This document shows positions 1 to 7,720 of a stretch of DNA of 54,092 nucleotides, piece after piece. A model generated the notes under the pieces. The model saw only the letters and a program-made list of their open reading frames with translations, made no database searches and was not told the DNA's origin. The stretch spans positions 1 to 54,092 of the forward strand of contig CAZIDG010000022.1 in assembly GCA_964538065.1 (NCBI GenBank), given 5' to 3'. Position numbers and translations under genes: made by a program. This DNA comes from G963664225 sp964538065 (GTDB taxonomy: Bacteria; Verrucomicrobiota; Verrucomicrobiia; Limisphaerales; UBA1319). How positions within the stretch are numbered: position 1 is the stretch's first letter; each line of letters begins with the position of its first letter.

Positions 1-246
1 CGGCCTCTTCATGGTCCGATTTGAACTGACAAGAGGTCGGGGACGCCGTGGTTTTGACCGACTCGCTTACCGTTCGTTTACTGGATTCCCCTTATTAACT
101 CCAATCGCGTGCGGCAATCAAGCCCTTGATGCGGGCGGTTGCAGTAGTGAAGATGGTGAGCGCAGTCCAGGCCCATCCGAATGTTGAGCAGGCCGTGTTC
201 CATCACAGGCGGGGGACATTTACAGCATGGGGTCGCGTGTGCGGGG
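1..246. other. No gene recognised at left edge
   Basis: No open frame here resembles a known family. A 77-codon frame starting at 126 runs through the porin terminator and into the antisense of the porin, so it is not counted as a gene. The stretch is probably intergenic or holds the regulatory end of a gene outside the window. Confidence 0.4.
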
Positions 247-280
247 TAAAAAAAGGCGCGGGCCTTGCGGACCGCGCCTG
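247..280 (-). terminator. Rho-independent terminator of the porin gene
   Basis: A perfect 8-bp stem (254-261 pairs with 272-279; AGGCGCGG/CCGCGCCT) with a 10-nt loop is followed on the minus strand by a run of seven T residues (A-run 248-254 on the plus strand; the stem's outermost base shares this run). It lies about 20 bases past the porin stop codon, the expected place for an intrinsic terminator. Confidence 0.85.
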
Positions 281-301
281 TGAATTGAAAGCAAGGGATG
301 C

Positions 302-1789
302 TTACCAGGTGAGCATCATTTCAGCCCGGAGGAACTGCATGGTGTCCCGGTTGGCATAGTAGTCACCGGGCCACAGGAATTCGCCCAGGAGATGGCTGCT
401 GATGTGCGAGTTGAATTTGTACTTGAGGAGCACCTGGAGCATCTCGCCGCGGATGCCGCCATGCTGGGTGAACAGGCCCGCCTTGTTGGCGTAGGTGTTG
501 TTGTCGGCCAGCAACAGGTAGGCGTTGGAGACGACCTCAGTCTTTTTGCAGGGCGTGAGGCTCCAACCGGGGCCGATGCGGTGCAGGTTCGCGATTTGCG
601 AAGGCCGTCCTTCGGTGCTCGGGCTCATGCTGTAAATATACAGATCGCTCCACCGGGGATAGCGGCCCCAGAGGGGATCGAATTCGGTATAGGTGGCGCT
701 GTTCGGGTTGTCACCGCTGGCATACTCATACGAGAAGCGGGCGGTGTTGTTCAGGTGGTCCTTGAAGAGGTAGCTGATCGAGGAGTTGACGCTGAAGGCG
801 TTGACATCGGCGCTGTTCTTGTTACCCAACTGCCAGGCGCCTTCGGTGTTGTATTTGTAATGTTCGGCAAACTCGCCGGCCACGCGTCCGCCCAGGGTAT
901 AGAGATCGGAGTCATTGCCCGAGGACATCACGCGGCGGTCATGTTTGTAGATGAAAAAGCCATCCACCTGGGTCTTGGGCAGGGTTTTGTTGGATACGTA
1001 GAGAATGGCGCCGCGCTCATCCTGCTCGGACAAGGTTTTCTCGAGGTGATTGATGGGAGGCAGCCAGTAATCATTCATCGCATGCTGATCGATGGCGACG
1101 GCGTCCACCGTGGTATCGATCTCCTCGACCTTGTAATTCACGCGGACGGCGTCAAAGAACGCAGTGCGCGAGCCATCCAGCGGGGTGCCATCGGCCACGA
1201 GCCATGGGGCGGTGGGATCGCCCAGGCGGATGTCCTGGCGTCCGGCGGTGATGGCCATGGGGAGGTTGAACGCGTTGGTGTAGTTGACATTCAGGGTGTC
1301 GATGATGCCCTCGGTCCAATCCCAGCCGGAGTCGTCCGTGCTGCCTTTTTGAGGGGTGCGGCCCCGATACCACAGGCGCGGCTCGGCGATGACGCGCGAA
1401 TTGATGTCCAGGTTGTCAACAAAAGTGAACGTGGCGCCCAGGCGAGCGCGAAAACGGTTGTAGTTGCGTTCGCTGCCAGCGGCCCGGTCATTGAGGGTGG
1501 GGGCGTTGATCATGTACTCATCGCGCAGGCGCAGATCGCCGTTCAGTTTGAGCCATGAAACCGGGTTTTTGGATTTCTTAAGCCAATCCTCCGTGGCGCT
1601 TCCCGATTGCGAAAGGGTCGCGGCCGACGCCGTCGAGTTCGTCGAGGCTGTTTGAGAGGTGGCCGAAGCGGTATTAGTCTGAGCGGTGGCGTTTAGCGAT
1701 AAAAGCGCCAAGCCGGCGGCCGCGAGGGTGCGGCAACGTAAGGCATTGCTGGACTGATGTATGTGCATGTGATTGTGATACAATGACAT
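302..1789 (-). CDS. Alginate-export-type outer-membrane porin
   Basis: A 495-residue secreted beta-barrel. The N terminus has a signal peptide (hydrophobic run LAAAGLALLSL, probable cleavage after an AxA-like TA-Q site near residue 36). A Ser/Thr/Ala-rich linker follows to about residue 65. The rest has alternating aromatic/polar strands such as WLKLNGDLRLRDEY, RNYNRFRARLGATF and ITAGRQDIRLGD, and ends in a C-terminal Trp. This pattern fits the AlgE-like 'alginate export' barrel family, which is often found in Verrucomicrobiota and Bacteroidota as general porins; the substrate cannot be read from sequence. The ATG at 1789 gives an N terminus seven residues longer than an ATG at 1768, which would give a more usual signal peptide; neither has a Shine-Dalgarno. 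It is transcribed alone, divergent from leuB, and ends in a strong terminator. Confidence 0.8.
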   Translation of the reverse strand: MSLYHNHMHIHQSSNALRCRTLAAAGLALLSLNATAQTNTASATSQTASTNSTASAATLSQSGSATEDWLKKSKNPVSWLKLNGDLRLRDEYMINAPTLNDRAAGSERNYNRFRARLGATFTFVDNLDINSRVIAEPRLWYRGRTPQKGSTDDSGWDWTEGIIDTLNVNYTNAFNLPMAITAGRQDIRLGDPTAPWLVADGTPLDGSRTAFFDAVRVNYKVEEIDTTVDAVAIDQHAMNDYWLPPINHLEKTLSEQDERGAILYVSNKTLPKTQVDGFFIYKHDRRVMSSGNDSDLYTLGGRVAGEFAEHYKYNTEGAWQLGNKNSADVNAFSVNSSISYLFKDHLNNTARFSYEYASGDNPNSATYTEFDPLWGRYPRWSDLYIYSMSPSTEGRPSQIANLHRIGPGWSLTPCKKTEVVSNAYLLLADNNTYANKAGLFTQHGGIRGEMLQVLLKYKFNSHISSHLLGEFLWPGDYYANRDTMQFLRAEMMLTW

Positions 1790-2116
1790 TAGTTATAATA
1801 ATGGTCATTGTGTGCATGCATCCTCTCAGATGCCTTGTGAAATGCAATCCTATTCTAGGAAGCCCTGTGGAGTGAATTGTTCCAAAAAGAAATCTTTCGG
1901 GAGGTGTGAAACAGTGGTTGCGGACATCACCGGTGGTCCCAGAAAGGGTGATATTGGCGGTATCCACTTCATCATGAGGGCGTTGGCAATGGAAGGAGCG
2001 CAGCCTTTCACATGAGGCGCAAGGGAGGAAAACGGTGTGAGGAAGCCTGTATGGGGATGAGGTAGACCGGATTTGTTTGACCTTTTGCCCCCTCCTTTTA
2101 ATCATCGCCCCCCGAA
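1790..2116. promoter_or_regulatory. Divergent intergenic region, porin / leuB
   Basis: This 327-bp stretch between divergently transcribed genes must hold both promoters. No convincing -35/-10 pair stands out. AT-rich segments just upstream of the porin start (TATTATAACTA on the minus strand) and a poly-pyrimidine segment before leuB are visible. No small gene is supported. Confidence 0.35.
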
Positions 2117-3259
2117 ATGAACAAGGTTTGCAAAGTGGCGGCCCTGGCCGGTGACGGCATCGGGCCCGAGGTCATGCGCGAGGCCATCAAGGTGGTGCGC
2201 GCGCTGGAAAAGCGTTTTGGTTTCAAGATGGATGTCACACCTGCCCCGGTGGGGTGGGCTGGGATCGATGCTGATGGCAAGGCTTTGCCCGAGAGCACGC
2301 TCAAGCTGTGCAAGGCATCCGATGCCATTCTATTCGGCTCGGTCGGCTTGCCGGACCGGGATCCCACGATCCCCAAGGAAGAGCGGCCTGAACGGGCGGC
2401 CCTCTTGCGGTTGCGCAAGGAATTCAAGCTCTACGCGAATCTGCGTCCCGTGAAGCTCCCATCCGCGCTGGCCCATGCCTGCCCATTGCGTCCTGAACGC
2501 CAGGGGGAGGGGATCGACATCCTGGTGGTGCGTGAATTGACGGGCGGCTTGTATTTTGGCCAACCCAAAAAGACCGAGGAAGTGGTCGATATGAACCACA
2601 AGGGGACTAGTGCGCCCAAGCGGATTCGCCGGGCCATTGACACCCAGGTTTATACGACGCCGGAGATCGAGCGCATTGCGCGTGTGGCCTTTGAGATTGC
2701 CCGGCAGCGCCGCAAGAAAGTGACCAGCATTGACAAGTCCAATGTGCTGGAAAACGGCATCCTGTGGCGCGATGTCGTCACGACGGTGGGGAAGGAATTT
2801 CCCGATGTGACGCTGGAGCACCTGCTCGTGGACAATGCGGCCATGCAACTGGTGCTGCGCCCCGCGCAGTTCGATGTGATGCTGTGCGAGAACATGTTTG
2901 GCGACATTTTGAGCGACGAAGCGGCCGCGTTGGGCGGATCGCTCGGCATGCTGCCCAGCGCCAGTTTGGGACAAACCACGGGTGATAAAACCTTTGGCCT
3001 GTTCGAGCCGGCTGGTGGCACGGCGCCGGACATTGCCGGCAAGAACCTGGCCAACCCGATTGCCCAGATCGGCTCAGTGGCCTTGATGTTGCGATACAGC
3101 TTTGGTTTGACTGAGGCCGCGGCCGCCGTTGACCAGGCGATCATGAAGGTGATCGAATCGGGCTATCGCACGGGCGACATCTTCAGCCCCAAGGAAAAGG
3201 GCGCCCGCAAAGTGGGTACCGTTGAAATGGGTGATGCCATTGCGGCCGCCATTGGCTGA
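2117..3259 (+). CDS. leuB: 3-isopropylmalate dehydrogenase
   Basis: Catalyses the NAD-dependent oxidative decarboxylation of 3-isopropylmalate in leucine biosynthesis, in the cytoplasm. The 380-residue length matches the family. The isocitrate/isopropylmalate dehydrogenase signature spans about residues 259-278 (NMFGDILSDEAA...GSLGM), and VRELTGGLYFG is the version typical of LeuB rather than isocitrate dehydrogenase. The nucleotide-binding segment FEPAGGTAPDIAGKNLANP (the LeuB-type GSAPDIAGK equivalent) is intact. The ATG at 2117 gives the standard N terminus (KVAALAGDGIGPEVM) but has no Shine-Dalgarno. Other leu genes are not adjacent, so leucine biosynthesis is dispersed in this genome or lies outside the window. 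Confidence 0.95.
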   Translation: MNKVCKVAALAGDGIGPEVMREAIKVVRALEKRFGFKMDVTPAPVGWAGIDADGKALPESTLKLCKASDAILFGSVGLPDRDPTIPKEERPERAALLRLRKEFKLYANLRPVKLPSALAHACPLRPERQGEGIDILVVRELTGGLYFGQPKKTEEVVDMNHKGTSAPKRIRRAIDTQVYTTPEIERIARVAFEIARQRRKKVTSIDKSNVLENGILWRDVVTTVGKEFPDVTLEHLLVDNAAMQLVLRPAQFDVMLCENMFGDILSDEAAALGGSLGMLPSASLGQTTGDKTFGLFEPAGGTAPDIAGKNLANPIAQIGSVALMLRYSFGLTEAAAAVDQAIMKVIESGYRTGDIFSPKEKGARKVGTVEMGDAIAAAIG

Positions 3260-3286
3260 ATTTGAAATGGTTGAGCGCGGGGCGGC

Positions 3287-3664
3287 TTATTCCAAACCGC
3301 GCTCTTCTAGGTCCAGTTCATCCAGGCCCAGGAAGTGCCCCAGCTCATGCAGGTAGGTGGCCCGGACCTCCTTGAGGAACAGGGCCTCATCCCTGTCTGC
3401 ATACTCCCAGAGATTCTCCAGGAACAGCAGGATTTGAGGCGGCAGGGGTTCGGTGCTGTACTCCTCCTCATCAAAGGCGCGCCCGACGAACAATCCCAGG
3501 GTATCATCGGCAATACCGTCGGCTTCCATGGCACGGCTGGGTAGGCGATGATAGAGGACGGGCACCTGTTCAGCCTCGCTCCGGAGGCGGGCGGGCAGTC
3601 TGCGCAGAGTCTTTGCAACCTCGGCGCGTGCGGTTCCGACCAAAGTGTTCCAGTCGCAGGTCAT
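3287..3664 (-). CDS. Zincin-like metallopeptidase, HExxH family (DUF1025 type)
   Basis: A 125-residue soluble protein with the zinc-protease motif HELGHFLGLDE (HExxHxxGxxE/D) near the C terminus. This is the layout of the small 'possible zinc metallo-peptidase' (Zincin_1) family, whose physiological substrate is unknown. The preceding segment LPPQILLFLENLWEYADRDEALFLKEVRATYLHELGH fits that family (the motif itself is shorter than this segment). The frame is open further upstream to 3745, but the family-like sequence begins at the ATG at 3664 (MTCDWNTLV). It is convergent with leuB, with a 27-bp gap, and divergent from the GspF-like gene. Confidence 0.75.
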   Translation of the reverse strand: MTCDWNTLVGTARAEVAKTLRRLPARLRSEAEQVPVLYHRLPSRAMEADGIADDTLGLFVGRAFDEEEYSTEPLPPQILLFLENLWEYADRDEALFLKEVRATYLHELGHFLGLDELDLEERGLE

Positions 3665-3816
3665 GCTGTGAGGAAAACGTGGCGCAGCCGGGACATTCGC
3701 GCAACCGCAAATCCGCCCTGGCGGCCAGAAGAATGCGGGGGGCACTTTCTTTCTAAAGACTTCAGGGAACGCACTTTTGGCTTTGAAGGTGGCTTCAAAT
3801 GTGGTAGGAGAGTCCT

Positions 3817-4869
3817 ATGCGAGCCATCATCACCCCGGGTTATTTGGGCCATATGGCCGAGTTCTATTACCAACTGGCCCGCATGGTCTCGGGCGGCTTG
3901 CGCCTGATTCAGAGCTTGGAGATGATCCGCCAGCAACCGCCCCATTATAGTTTTCGCAAACCGCTCACCAAGGCCATCGAGTCGCTCAATCAGGGGTATC
4001 AACTGCATGAAGCCTTTCATCAACAGAAGTGGCTGCCTGAATTCGATATCGCCTTGATCGAGGCTGGGGAGAAAAGCGGGAGGCTGGACACATGCCTGCG
4101 CCAGCTATCGGAGTATTACAACAACCGGGCCACGGTCATGCGCACCATTATCGGCGGCCTGGCGTATCCGCTGGTGTTGCTGCATCTGGCGGTGCTGATT
4201 TTTCCCACGCCGCTTTTCGGGCAGTTTGTATGGAAAGGGCTGGTGGATGGCTCGGTGGCGGTCATACGCCACTTTGTGCTGGTCAAGCTCAACATCTTCC
4301 TCGTGGGATACGGGGTGGTGTTCCTTCTCGCCTGGTTGGGGAACGATAGCCGGGCGCGGGGGTGGCGGGCGGTGACCGAGCGTATGAGCGGGCTTGTTCC
4401 CTGGTATGGCAGGGCGCGCAAGTCCATGGCCTTGGGACGTCTGGCCTTGGGGCTGGAGGCGTTGCTGGCGGCGGGGGTGGTCACTGTGCGCGCCTGGGAA
4501 TTGGCGGCGCTGGCCAGCGGGTCCCCGGCCATCATCAGGGCTGTGGAGAAAGCCCGGTTGCTTATTCAGGGTGGCGAGCTGCCCGGGAATGCCATCGCAA
4601 AATACAAGGTGTTTCCCCAACTGTTTGTGAGCCTCTATCGAACCGGCGAGGCCAGTGGCAAACTGGATGACTCTCTGGGCGAATTGCGCCAAAATTACCT
4701 GGAGCAAGGCACGCGACAGTACAAGAGCTTTGGTGAATGGCTGCCGCGGGTGCTGTTCCTTGGTTTTGCCGTGTATTTCGGCTATCAGATCATCACGTTT
4801 TACATGGGATATTTTGGCGGCATCCTGGATAATCTGGATCGCGCCACCCAGGGTGAGTTTCCCCAATAA
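3817..4869 (+). CDS. Type II secretion GspF/PilC-like inner-membrane protein
   Basis: A 350-residue integral membrane protein with two T2SF-type cytoplasmic domains (about 13-125 and 205-325). Each carries the typical 'G..l..al......f....l..i..GE.sG.l...l..l' pattern: IEAGEKSGRLDTCLRQLSEY and YRTGEASGKLDDSLGELRQN. Hydrophobic segments follow at about 140-185, and a C-terminal one at about 308-330. GspF/PilC proteins form the platform of type II secretion and type IV pilus machines. No ATPase, secretin or pilin gene is nearby, so this is an orphan. The start ATG has a good Shine-Dalgarno (TAGGAG, 5 nt spacing), and a 7-bp hairpin (3782-3788/3793-3799) sits just before it. Confidence 0.8.
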   Translation: MRAIITPGYLGHMAEFYYQLARMVSGGLRLIQSLEMIRQQPPHYSFRKPLTKAIESLNQGYQLHEAFHQQKWLPEFDIALIEAGEKSGRLDTCLRQLSEYYNNRATVMRTIIGGLAYPLVLLHLAVLIFPTPLFGQFVWKGLVDGSVAVIRHFVLVKLNIFLVGYGVVFLLAWLGNDSRARGWRAVTERMSGLVPWYGRARKSMALGRLALGLEALLAAGVVTVRAWELAALASGSPAIIRAVEKARLLIQGGELPGNAIAKYKVFPQLFVSLYRTGEASGKLDDSLGELRQNYLEQGTRQYKSFGEWLPRVLFLGFAVYFGYQIITFYMGYFGGILDNLDRATQGEFPQ

Positions 4870-4917
4870 ACCCGTCCAATCGGGGGTGCCGCTTCATTCC
4901 GGACGAAGCCATGCCCT

Positions 4918-4962
4918 TGAAAAAAGAAAAAGAGCGGAAAGTTCATTTCCGCTCTTTGTGCA
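4918..4962 (-). terminator. Terminator of the fba gene
   Basis: A perfect 12-bp stem (4930-4941 with 4947-4958; AAAGAGCGGAAA/TTTCCGCTCTTT) with a 5-nt loop. On the minus strand it runs into a T-rich tail (TTTTTCTTTTTT), making it an intrinsic terminator for the aldolase gene that ends at 4981. In the plus direction the tail is weak, so it may only partly terminate the GspF-like gene that ends at 4869. Confidence 0.85.
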
Positions 4963-4980
4963 AAACTTTGACCTATCGAT

Positions 4981-5946
4981 TTAGTCAAAAGCGTGACCGG
5001 CGCAGCACAGAACGTCTTTGACCTTGTGCTTGACGAGGACCTTGACGTTGGCACGGGCAGGACCGAGGTACTTGCGAGGATCGAATTCCTTCGGGCTCTC
5101 GGAGAAGACCTTGCGGATGCCAGCCGTGAGGGCCAGGCGGAGGTCGGTGTCGATGTTGACCTTGGCGCAGCCAAAACGACGGCCGATTTCGATGTCGGCT
5201 TCAGGCACGCCAGCGGTGTCTTCACCCATCTTGCCACCGTACTTGTTGATTTCCTGCACCAATTCCTTGGGCACGCTCGAAGCACCGTGCAACACCAGCG
5301 GGTAGTCGCCCAGATTGGCGTCCATGAGGGCCTTTTTGATGGCCTTGAGGCGTTCGAGGTCCAGGTGCTGGGTACCCTTGAACTTGTAGGCACCGTGCGA
5401 GTTGCCGATGGCCACCGCGAGGGAATCGCAGCCTGTGGCTTTGACGAATGCGACCGCTTCCTCAGGATTGGTGTAAACACCGCTCTTGGAGAAACCGCCG
5501 GTCACTTCGCCGTCATCGTGCTGGGCGCCAACCAATTTGCCCAGTTCGCCTTCCACCACACCGTTGTGTTTGTGGGCGTAATCCACGACCTTCTTGGTCA
5601 ACTCGATGTTCTTTTCCATCGGCAGATGGCTGCCGTCGATCATCACACTGGTGAATCCTTCATCAATGCATTCCTTGCACAGTTCGAAGGTGTCGCCATG
5701 GTCCAGGTGAACAGCGATGGGGATCGTCGTCAGGCTGATGGCAGCCTCGATAAGTTTCTTCAGGTAAACGGGATTGGCGTATTGGCGGGCTCCCTTGGAA
5801 ATCTGAAGAATCAGTGGCGCTTTCTCCTCCTCGCAGGCTTCCACAATGGCCTGGATCAGCTCCATGTTGTTAACGTTAAAAGCGCCGAGCGCATACTTAC
5901 CTTTGAGCGCCTTGGCGAACAAATCGCGTGTATGAGTTAGTGGCAT
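4981..5946 (-). CDS. fba: Class II fructose-1,6-bisphosphate aldolase
   Basis: A zinc-dependent aldolase interconverting fructose 1,6-bisphosphate with dihydroxyacetone phosphate and glyceraldehyde 3-phosphate, for glycolysis and gluconeogenesis. The 321-residue protein starts at the ATG at 5946 (MPLTHTRDLF); the upstream in-frame extension to 5997 is not family-like. Visible sites are VHLDHGD with D82 and the zinc ligand H83, E132 in VVEGELG, H184 in GNSHGAYKF and H220 in LVLHGASS, plus the phosphate-binding region near VNIDTDLR. It lies alone between its own terminator and a 444-bp upstream region. A 7-bp hairpin 25 bp before the start codon may be regulatory. Confidence 0.95.
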   Translation of the reverse strand: MPLTHTRDLFAKALKGKYALGAFNVNNMELIQAIVEACEEEKAPLILQISKGARQYANPVYLKKLIEAAISLTTIPIAVHLDHGDTFELCKECIDEGFTSVMIDGSHLPMEKNIELTKKVVDYAHKHNGVVEGELGKLVGAQHDDGEVTGGFSKSGVYTNPEEAVAFVKATGCDSLAVAIGNSHGAYKFKGTQHLDLERLKAIKKALMDANLGDYPLVLHGASSVPKELVQEINKYGGKMGEDTAGVPEADIEIGRRFGCAKVNIDTDLRLALTAGIRKVFSESPKEFDPRKYLGPARANVKVLVKHKVKDVLCCAGHAFD

Positions 5947-5970
5947 ATTCTTTAGTCTTCTAGTGTCTGA

Positions 5971-5991
5971 AATCGCAAAACACCTGCGATT
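5971..5991 (-). promoter_or_regulatory. Inverted repeat in the fba leader
   Basis: AATCGCA (5971-5977) and TGCGATT (5985-5991) form a perfect 7-bp dyad with a 7-nt centre, 25 bp before the aldolase start codon on the minus strand. It could be an operator or an mRNA hairpin; no U-run follows it, so it is not a terminator. Confidence 0.45.
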
Positions 5992-6265
5992 GACCAAACA
6001 TCCTAAAAGAATGCGGTAAAAAGGGAAACAAAATTTTGGCCATACCCGTCAGACCCTGAAATCCTGCAGGCAATGATGTGGGTTGTCAGGGATGAATATC
6101 GTTATAATGCGTTGATGTGTAATATGATACGAAAATGATGCAGGTGATTGTTGTGGGGGGATGGATTACACGTCCTGGCCGGGAGGAAGGGCATCAGCGG
6201 GGTGAGAAGCACCAAATTCCAAGTCGTATGGGCGTTCCGGAGGAGGGTAATCGGAGAGGGGTAGC
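5992..6265. other. Intergenic region between divergent fba and a secreted-protein gene
   Basis: No gene is supported here; short frames are overlapping and lack family features. It must hold the fba promoter. A lone TGTAATATGATACG segment near 6118-6131 resembles the GTAAYAC repeats found further right. Confidence 0.4.
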
Positions 6266-6333
6266 GTAATACGAAAATAAGTTTGCGTAACACGAAATGC
6301 CTGTGGTATTACGAATAATGTAAAAAGTAATAC
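6266..6333 (+). repeat. Phased GTAAYAC repeat cluster (operator-like)
   Basis: Four copies of a 7-bp word occur upstream of the gene at 6391: GTAATAC at 6266, GTAACAC at 6287, the inverted copy GTATTAC at 6306 and GTAATAC at 6327. Start-to-start distances are 21, 19 and 21 bp, close to two helical turns. Three are followed by G or CG, giving a longer shared core ACGAAA at the first two copies. The layout suggests cooperative binding of a regulator on one DNA face. The last two copies also form the arms of an RNA hairpin. Confidence 0.5.
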
Positions 6334-6372
6334 CAAGGGTGGCCCCGCTTCTCCTGGTTGTGAGGCCACCCT
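6304..6372 (+). promoter_or_regulatory. Two back-to-back hairpins in the leader of the 388-residue secreted protein
   Basis: Hairpin 1 pairs 6304-6312 (TGGTATTAC) with 6327-6335 (GTAATACCA), loop 14 nt. Hairpin 2 pairs 6336-6344 (AGGGTGGCC) with 6364-6372 (GGCCACCCT), loop 19 nt. Both stems are perfect 9-mers and adjoin without a gap. They end 18 nt before the ATG at 6391. No U-run follows, so translational control or mRNA stability is more likely than termination. Confidence 0.5.
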
Positions 6373-6390
6373 CTCATCAAACAAAAAGAT

Positions 6391-7557
6391 ATGAACACGA
6401 TACAGGCATTAAGCATGGCCACGATTCTTGTCCTGGCCATGGCCCCGCAGACGACCCTGGCTGAGACTCATGCAAACCTTCAAAGCGTCAAGCCCGATGG
6501 CACCAGCGCCTGGCAGGGGACCTTTCCCATTACCGTGACGGGGGTGATTCTCAACAACCCGGAGGAGATGTTGACAGGCGACCCCAATTTTCTGCCCTGG
6601 GACAACGGGGCGAACCAGTACCGGATGGGGGGCGAATGGCAGATCGTGATCCAGGCGGTTGATGCAGGAGATCGGGGCGGCACGACCTGCTGGATGGGAC
6701 AGAACTATGGCAACCAGCCCTGGTTGCACAACAGCGATTTGAGCTACTCGAACGAGGATTGGATTTCCGAACTCAACCGACTTGATTACGCTCCTGATGG
6801 GCATCATTTCCGCGCGGGTGATCTGGTGCAGGTGACCGCAAATCGGTCTCTTTTCTATGGAGGGAAACGCAACATCAACGAGGCCCATGATAATGCCCCT
6901 GAGGCGGATTTTTCGCTGACACTCCTTGCGGCTCATTATGGGGTGCCCGCGCCAGAGGTCATTTCTCTGGCGGCTGTCATGCGACCCGACGATGGCAATC
7001 CTGCAACGCATGAGGATGTTTTTGACGCCACGCGGGCCACGGGCGGCGAGCACTATCAGGGAATGCGTGTGCGCATCAACGGTCTCACGTTGGCCAGCGA
7101 TGCCTCTCTGACCAATGCTCTTGGCTCCAGCTATTTCGGGTCGGAAGGCTGGGATTCGAGTGCCTCCTGGAGTACCCGCCGGGTAACCGTCACCGATGGC
7201 ATGGGGAGATATTTTACGTTGCGCATGCCCCGTTACAGCCTTGGCGCCGCGCCGACGAATGCTTTTGATGCCATCGGGATCTTTTCGCAGGAATCGGGTT
7301 CCGGAAGTGATGGAACGTTTGGCTATGAACTGTTTGTGCAGGAAATTGTACAGCCTCCGCCCGTGTTGAACATCGCTCTAAATGCGGTGATTTCCTGGCC
7401 GGCCAATGGCACGCAATACATTGTCGAGAGCGCCCCTGATGCCGTGAATGGCCCATGGACGATTGTGACCAATGCCCCGGTGGTCATCAAGGGACAGAAT
7501 GTTCTGCTGGAGGTTCCGAATGGTCAGAAATTCTATCGATTGCGTAACGCTCCCTAG
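6391..7557 (+). CDS. Secreted protein of unknown function with Verrucomicrobia-type C-terminal tail
   Basis: I do not recognise the main body. The 388-residue protein has a signal peptide (hydrophobic residues 6-22, likely cleavage after TTLA), so it is exported. The middle is rich in Gly, Asn, Asp and aromatic residues and has strand-like segments (AWQGTFPITVTGVILNNPEE, GDLVQVTANRSLFYGGKRN, MRVRINGLTLASDASLTN) that could form OB-like or beta-sandwich folds. The last 60 residues (ISWPANGTQYIVESAPD ... FYRLR) match a short C-terminal domain I associate with secreted Verrucomicrobiota proteins; this is from memory of the family, not a search. It is monocistronic behind a structured leader. A weak AAAAAGA precedes the ATG. 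Confidence 0.7.
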   Translation: MNTIQALSMATILVLAMAPQTTLAETHANLQSVKPDGTSAWQGTFPITVTGVILNNPEEMLTGDPNFLPWDNGANQYRMGGEWQIVIQAVDAGDRGGTTCWMGQNYGNQPWLHNSDLSYSNEDWISELNRLDYAPDGHHFRAGDLVQVTANRSLFYGGKRNINEAHDNAPEADFSLTLLAAHYGVPAPEVISLAAVMRPDDGNPATHEDVFDATRATGGEHYQGMRVRINGLTLASDASLTNALGSSYFGSEGWDSSASWSTRRVTVTDGMGRYFTLRMPRYSLGAAPTNAFDAIGIFSQESGSGSDGTFGYELFVQEIVQPPPVLNIALNAVISWPANGTQYIVESAPDAVNGPWTIVTNAPVVIKGQNVLLEVPNGQKFYRLRNAP

Positions 7558-7595
7558 ACATTGCTGGAGCCGTCTTTCGAGGAGTTGAGAAAGGG

Positions 7596-7671
7596 CCACC
7601 CCGCCCGTGGAGACTTTTTGTCCCATAGGCACCCCCCAAAGTCATGCCATGATCCCATCCGGGCGGGGTGG
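7596..7671. repeat. 12-bp inverted repeat between the secreted protein and the WbsX-like gene
   Basis: CCACCCCGCCCG (7596-7607) is the exact reverse complement of CGGGCGGGGTGG (7660-7671), separated by 52 bases. It could fold into a long-loop hairpin at the 3' end of the upstream mRNA, or be a paired protein-binding site before the gene at 7721. The U-run at 7615-7619 lies inside the loop, so it is not a standard terminator. Confidence 0.5.
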
Positions 7672-7720
7672 AATCGGAAAAAAGGTTCAAATTCCAGGAG
7701 AGAGGCGGTAACCTTGCCCC

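Noticed and set aside
392..1558. Long plus-strand frame opposite the porin gene
   Set aside because: It lies wholly antisense to a well-supported porin. The translation is low in structure, with no known motif, and is the expected by-product of GC-rich codon use.
4993..5940. Long plus-strand frame opposite the fba gene
   Set aside because: It is antisense to a certain aldolase gene and shows no family motif.
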